From: Dehalococcoidia bacterium
GTDB lineage: Bacteria > Chloroflexota > Dehalococcoidia > Dehalococcoidales > JAUVZE01
DNA length: 15,805 bases
Assembly: GCA_004376435.1 (NCBI GenBank)
Contig: SOJS01000050.1
Coordinates: 1-15,805, forward strand
Reading direction: 5' to 3'
The notes under the pieces: model-generated
Told to the model about the DNA's origin: nothing
The model's database searches: none
The model's input: the letters and a program-made list of their open reading frames with translations, nothing else
Position numbers and translations under genes: made by a program
In this document: positions 12,627 to 15,805 of the stretch, piece by piece
How positions within the stretch are numbered: the stretch's first letter is position 1
Layout: every line of letters starts with the position of its first letter

Positions 12627-14180
12627 ATGAAAATTCTAACATCAGACCAGATGCGTCAGGTAGAAGAAGAGTGTGCCAAGATTGGGCTAGCCACCAGTGC
12701 CCTTATGGAGAATGCCGGTCAGGCGGTAGCTACCGAGGTTAAGAAAATACTGGGCAAGGTTGATAAGAAGAGCATTATTATCCTGATAGGACCGGGCAAC
12801 AATGGTGGCGATGGGCTGGTGGCGGCGCGCCACCTTAATGACTGGGGGGCCAAGGTCAGCCTTTACCTTTATGGCCAACGACCCTCCGATGACCCCAATT
12901 TTAAGCTGGTCAAGGAGCGGGGTATAACCTGTGTTGACCTGTCCCAGGACGAGAAGCAGGAAAAACTTAACGAGCTGCTATCATCGGCTGAGGCGGCTAT
13001 TGATGCCCTCTTCGGCACTGGTAAGGGCCGCCCCCTCAGTGGCATCTTACTCCAGGCACTGGCGGCGGTGGCTGAGGCGAAGAAGGAGCGACCCCAGCTT
13101 AAAATAATTGCCCTTGATTTGCCCTCCGGGCTTAATGCCGATAGCGGTGCTGCTGACCCAAACTGCCTTTATGCTGACTATACCATTACCCTTGGCTTTG
13201 CCAAGCCGGGCCTGTTTATTTCTCCCGGCAGGGAGAGGGTGGGTAAAATTAGTGTCGTTGATATTGGTATGCCTGCCCACCTGGCGGATAAGGTAAAATT
13301 GGAGCTTCTTACCAGGGAGTGGGCGAGGTCAGCCCTCCCCAGCCGCCCCCTGGAGGCTAATAAAGGGAGCTTTGGCAAGGTCCTGGCTGTTGCTGGCTCA
13401 ATCAATTACATCGGCGCCGCCTACCTAGCTTGTAGTGGCGCCATACGGGTTGGCGCCGGGCTGGTAACCCTAGCTACCCCCACCAGCCTCCAACCGATTC
13501 TGGCATCAAAGCTGACTGAGGTTACCTATCTTCCCCTGCCTGAGTCCCGGCGCGGCATTGTCTCCCCGGGAGCTGCCAGGCTTATTCATGAGCAGCTAGA
13601 CCAGTATGATGTCCTCCTTCTTGGCTGTGGGCTGGGGCAGAGCCAATCAGCAATAAGGTTTGTTGGCGCCAGCCTCCTTAAGAGGAGAGTAGCCATACCC
13701 CTCGTCCTTGATGCCGATGCCCTTAATACCCTGGCTAGAATCCCTGACTGGTGGCAGAGGCTAACCGGTGAGGTGATACTTACCCCCCACCCCGGCGAGA
13801 TGGCAAAGCTGACCGGGCTATCAGTAGAGGATGTGCAGTCAGACCGGCTGGGTATTGCCAGCCGGGTAGCCAGGGAGTGGGGGAAGACGATTGTCCTTAA
13901 GGGAGCCAATACTGTTGTTGCCATCCCTGATGGTCAGTCTGCCGTCAGTCCGGTAGCCAATCCCGGGCTGGCATCAGCCGGCACTGGAGATGTCTTAAGC
14001 GGGGCGATAGCCGGGCTTTTAGCCCAGGGCTTGTCACCTTTTGACGCCGCTGCGCTGGGCGTTTACCTCCATGGTGAAGCCGGTGACATGGTCAAGGCCA
14101 GACTGGGTGATGCCGGTATGATTGCCACTGACCTTCTCCCGGAACTGCCCTTGGTTATTAAGGGGCTGAAGGAAAGTTAA
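12627..14180 (+). CDS. nnrD: Bifunctional NAD(P)H-hydrate epimerase / ADP-dependent (S)-NAD(P)H-hydrate dehydratase
   Basis: The 517 residues hold both repair domains, as in E. coli YjeF/Nnr. The N-terminal epimerase has GPGNNGGDG (55-63), DALFGTG (126-132) and LDLPSGLNADSG (163-174). The C-terminal ribokinase-like dehydratase has NKGSFGKVLAVAGS (about 245-258), ILTPHPGEMAKLTG (384-397) and NPGLASAGTGDVLSG (445-459) with catalytic D455. Together they convert damaged R/S-NADHX and NADPHX back to NAD(P)H. The ribosome binding site is poor (AAGG well upstream), so coupling to the flavodoxin gene 16 nt before is likely. coaX follows after 23 nt. Confidence 0.96.
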   Translation: MKILTSDQMRQVEEECAKIGLATSALMENAGQAVATEVKKILGKVDKKSIIILIGPGNNGGDGLVAARHLNDWGAKVSLYLYGQRPSDDPNFKLVKERGITCVDLSQDEKQEKLNELLSSAEAAIDALFGTGKGRPLSGILLQALAAVAEAKKERPQLKIIALDLPSGLNADSGAADPNCLYADYTITLGFAKPGLFISPGRERVGKISVVDIGMPAHLADKVKLELLTREWARSALPSRPLEANKGSFGKVLAVAGSINYIGAAYLACSGAIRVGAGLVTLATPTSLQPILASKLTEVTYLPLPESRRGIVSPGAARLIHEQLDQYDVLLLGCGLGQSQSAIRFVGASLLKRRVAIPLVLDADALNTLARIPDWWQRLTGEVILTPHPGEMAKLTGLSVEDVQSDRLGIASRVAREWGKTIVLKGANTVVAIPDGQSAVSPVANPGLASAGTGDVLSGAIAGLLAQGLSPFDAAALGVYLHGEAGDMVKARLGDAGMIATDLLPELPLVIKGLKES

Positions 14181-14203
14181 GTTAAGAAGCAGATAGAAAT
14201 ATT

Positions 14204-14971
14204 ATGCTGTTAGCCATTGATATTGGCAATACTGATACCACCTTGGGCGTCTTTGATGGTGAGGAGCTTCGGGCTACCTGGCACATGGCGACCAGTGTTC
14301 ACCGCATGGCTGATGAGTATGCCGCCTTGCTCCTTAACCTGCTGCGCCACCAGGGCTTGGAAATAGCTGATATTAAAGAGGCTGCCCTGTGCAGCGTCGC
14401 CCCGCCCCTAATAACTACCTTTGAGGAGCTTTTTCAGCGCTACTTCAAAATCACGCCACTGGTGGTGGGGAGCGGAGTGAAGACCGGGGTGCGTATCCGC
14501 ATGGATAACCCCAGGGAGGTCGGGGCTGACCGTATTGTCAATGCTGTCGCCGCCCACCATCTCTATGGTGGGCCGGTAATCATTACTGACGTGGGCACAG
14601 CTACCACCTTTGATACTGTGTCCCGGGAAGGCGACTACCTGGGAGGGGCCATTGCGCCGGGTATAGCCACTGGCGCTGAAGCCCTGTTCATCCAGGCGGC
14701 AATGCTGCCCCGAATAGAATTAACCCATCCCAAACGGGCTATCGGCACCAGCACTGTTGGCGCCATGCAGTCAGGGATTATCTTTGGCTATGTCGGGCTG
14801 ATTGAGGGTATAGTGGCTCGTATCGGGCAGGAATTGGGGGAGAAAGCCAAGGTGGTGGCTACCGGCGGTTATGCCGCCCTTATCGCTAAGGAGACCAAGG
14901 TAATTGATGTGGTCGAGCCTAATCTGACGCTGATTGGGCTGCGACTTATCTATCTCATGAATAAAGCCTGA
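14204..14971 (+). CDS. coaX: Type III pantothenate kinase
   Basis: CoaX phosphorylates pantothenate, the first step from pantothenate to CoA, and is not feedback-inhibited by CoA in studied members. The protein has 255 residues, normal length. ASKHA-fold motifs are complete: LAIDIGNTDTTLGVF with D6, then NPREVGADRIVNA with catalytic D109, ITDVGTATTFD with D129, and GGAIAPGI. The C-terminal ATGGYAALI is also typical. No strong ribosome binding site precedes the ATG. It follows nnrD by 23 nt and precedes coaBC by 13 nt, so it is in an operon with the next enzymes of the pathway. With panB and panC at the other end of the window, most of the path from ketoisovalerate to phosphopantetheine is covered. 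Confidence 0.96.
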   Translation: MLLAIDIGNTDTTLGVFDGEELRATWHMATSVHRMADEYAALLLNLLRHQGLEIADIKEAALCSVAPPLITTFEELFQRYFKITPLVVGSGVKTGVRIRMDNPREVGADRIVNAVAAHHLYGGPVIITDVGTATTFDTVSREGDYLGGAIAPGIATGAEALFIQAAMLPRIELTHPKRAIGTSTVGAMQSGIIFGYVGLIEGIVARIGQELGEKAKVVATGGYAALIAKETKVIDVVEPNLTLIGLRLIYLMNKA

Positions 14972-14984
14972 TGAGGATAAAATT

Positions 14985-15805
14985 ATGCTGGCGGGTAAGA
15001 CTGTAGTTCTGGGCATAAGTGGCGGCATCGCCGCCTACAAGGCGGCTGATATCGCCAGCAAGCTAACCCAGGCCGGAGCCAGGGTTGAGGTGGTGATGAC
15101 TGATTCCGCCACCAGGTTCATCGCCCCGCTCACCCTGCGCAGCCTTACCGGGCGACCGGTGGTGACCAGCATGTGGGAGCTGGCTTCTGAGTTCAGTATT
15201 GAGCATGTCGCCCTGGCTGAGGCGGCGGATGTGGTGGTTGTTGCCCCGGCGACGGCTAACATTATCGCCAAGATGGCGGTCGGTATTGCCGACGATATGC
15301 TCACTTGCACTGTGCTGGCGACCAAAGCGCCGATTATTGTGGCGCCGTCAATGGATGCCAATATGCTCCATAACCCCATCACTCAGGAAAATCTGGCTAA
15401 GCTCAAAGACAGAGGCTTTATTCTTGTTGACCCGGGCTACGGTTATCTTGCCTCGGGGAAAACGGGTCACGGTCGTCTAGCGGACACGGAGACCATTATC
15501 GCCACCATTAAACAGGTGCTGGGCAGGGGTGGTGACCTAGCCGGCAAACACATCGTGGTCACTGCCGGCGGCACCCGCGAGCCGATTGACCCTGTCCGCA
15601 GTATCGGCAATCGCTCCTCGGGCAAGATGGGCTATGCTTTGGCCGAGGCGGCCAGAGACAGGGGGGCTGGTGTCAGGCTGATTACCGCCGCCTTCCTGCC
15701 GGCGCCGGTCGGGGTTGAGGTTGTCGGCGTTGAAACTGCTCTTCAGATGAAGGCGGCGGTAACCAAGGCGGTGGCGGGGGCGGATGCCCTGATTATGGCG
15801 GCGGC
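14985..15805 (+). CDS. coaBC: Phosphopantothenoylcysteine decarboxylase/phosphopantothenate-cysteine ligase (CoaBC), 3' end outside window
   Basis: An ATG at 14985 with GAGGA (14973-14977) upstream opens a frame that runs 273 codons off the window edge. The CoaC flavoprotein half shows GISGGIAAYK (10-19), catalytic H74 in EHVALAE, and APATANIIAKMA (87-98). The CoaB half starts near 184 with VVTAGGTREPIDPVRSIGN and SSGKMGYALAEAA. E. coli numbering is offset by one. The position of active-site Asn125 is D124 (APSMDANM), and the position of Cys158 is S157 (LASGKTGHGRL). Such variants may be normal in some lineages, but both differ from the E. coli enzyme. Overall function, making 4'-phosphopantetheine with CTP or a similar nucleotide, is inferred from the intact domain pair. 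Confidence 0.93.
   Translation, partial: MLAGKTVVLGISGGIAAYKAADIASKLTQAGARVEVVMTDSATRFIAPLTLRSLTGRPVVTSMWELASEFSIEHVALAEAADVVVVAPATANIIAKMAVGIADDMLTCTVLATKAPIIVAPSMDANMLHNPITQENLAKLKDRGFILVDPGYGYLASGKTGHGRLADTETIIATIKQVLGRGGDLAGKHIVVTAGGTREPIDPVRSIGNRSSGKMGYALAEAARDRGAGVRLITAAFLPAPVGVEVVGVETALQMKAAVTKAVAGADALIMAA

Overview
The window reads as ordinary bacterial chromosome: dense genes, moderately GC-rich, strong AGGAGG-type ribosome binding sites and some TTG/GTG starts. Several features suggest Chloroflexota (Dehalococcoidia-like): a tandem pan-type RNA leader before a pantothenate operon, palindromic CTCTCC...GGAGAG intergenic repeats, a PadR-MFS pair, and a small CxxC protein. This placement is an inference from style and context; no marker gene proves it. 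No phage, transposase or CRISPR array is visible.

Layout: (1) Bases 1-206 hold a minus-strand tRNA pair, Arg(TCT), cut by the window edge, and Leu(TAG), with its promoter. (2) Bases 217-3117 hold a pantothenate operon. A near-consensus promoter is followed by two tandem hairpins, each with two bulged adenines, then an intrinsic terminator, then a Rossmann/DUF2520 reductase (candidate PanG-type ketopantoate reductase), panB and panC. A palindromic repeat lies between panB and panC. (3) Bases 3182-3969 hold an AT-rich HigB/HigA-type toxin-antitoxin pair on the minus strand. (4) Bases 4042-5615 hold padR and an MFS exporter on the minus strand, with a palindromic operator over the promoter. (5) Bases 5641-8724 hold a three-gene CoA-thioester operon on the plus strand: enoyl-CoA hydratase, 3-hydroxyacyl-CoA dehydrogenase and a thiolase with a 34-residue insertion. 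(6) Bases 8727-8891 hold a small four-cysteine protein on the minus strand. (7) Bases 9018-15805 hold a long plus-strand run: corA, yhhQ, an MBL-fold hydrolase, a Mut7-C/zinc-ribbon gene broken by an in-frame TAG, a 52-codon ORF, a flavodoxin, nnrD, coaX and the start of coaBC.

The unifying theme is coenzyme A. Pantothenate is made at the left (reductase, PanB, PanC). It is phosphorylated and carried towards 4'-phosphopantetheine at the right (CoaX, CoaBC), next to NAD(P)H-hydrate repair (NnrD). The middle operon uses CoA thioesters. panD, coaD and coaE are not in the window.

The most interesting element is the pan leader. The 3' arm of the second bulged-A hairpin (342-350) can pair at 8 of 9 positions with the 5' arm of the terminator (371-379). 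That gives mutually exclusive structures and a concrete model for a CoA/pantothenate-pathway riboswitch or other attenuator. Other points worth checking are the in-frame amber in the Mut7-C gene, the thiolase insertion, CoaC active-site substitutions, two unrecognised small proteins, and back-to-back promoters whose -35 boxes form an inverted repeat.
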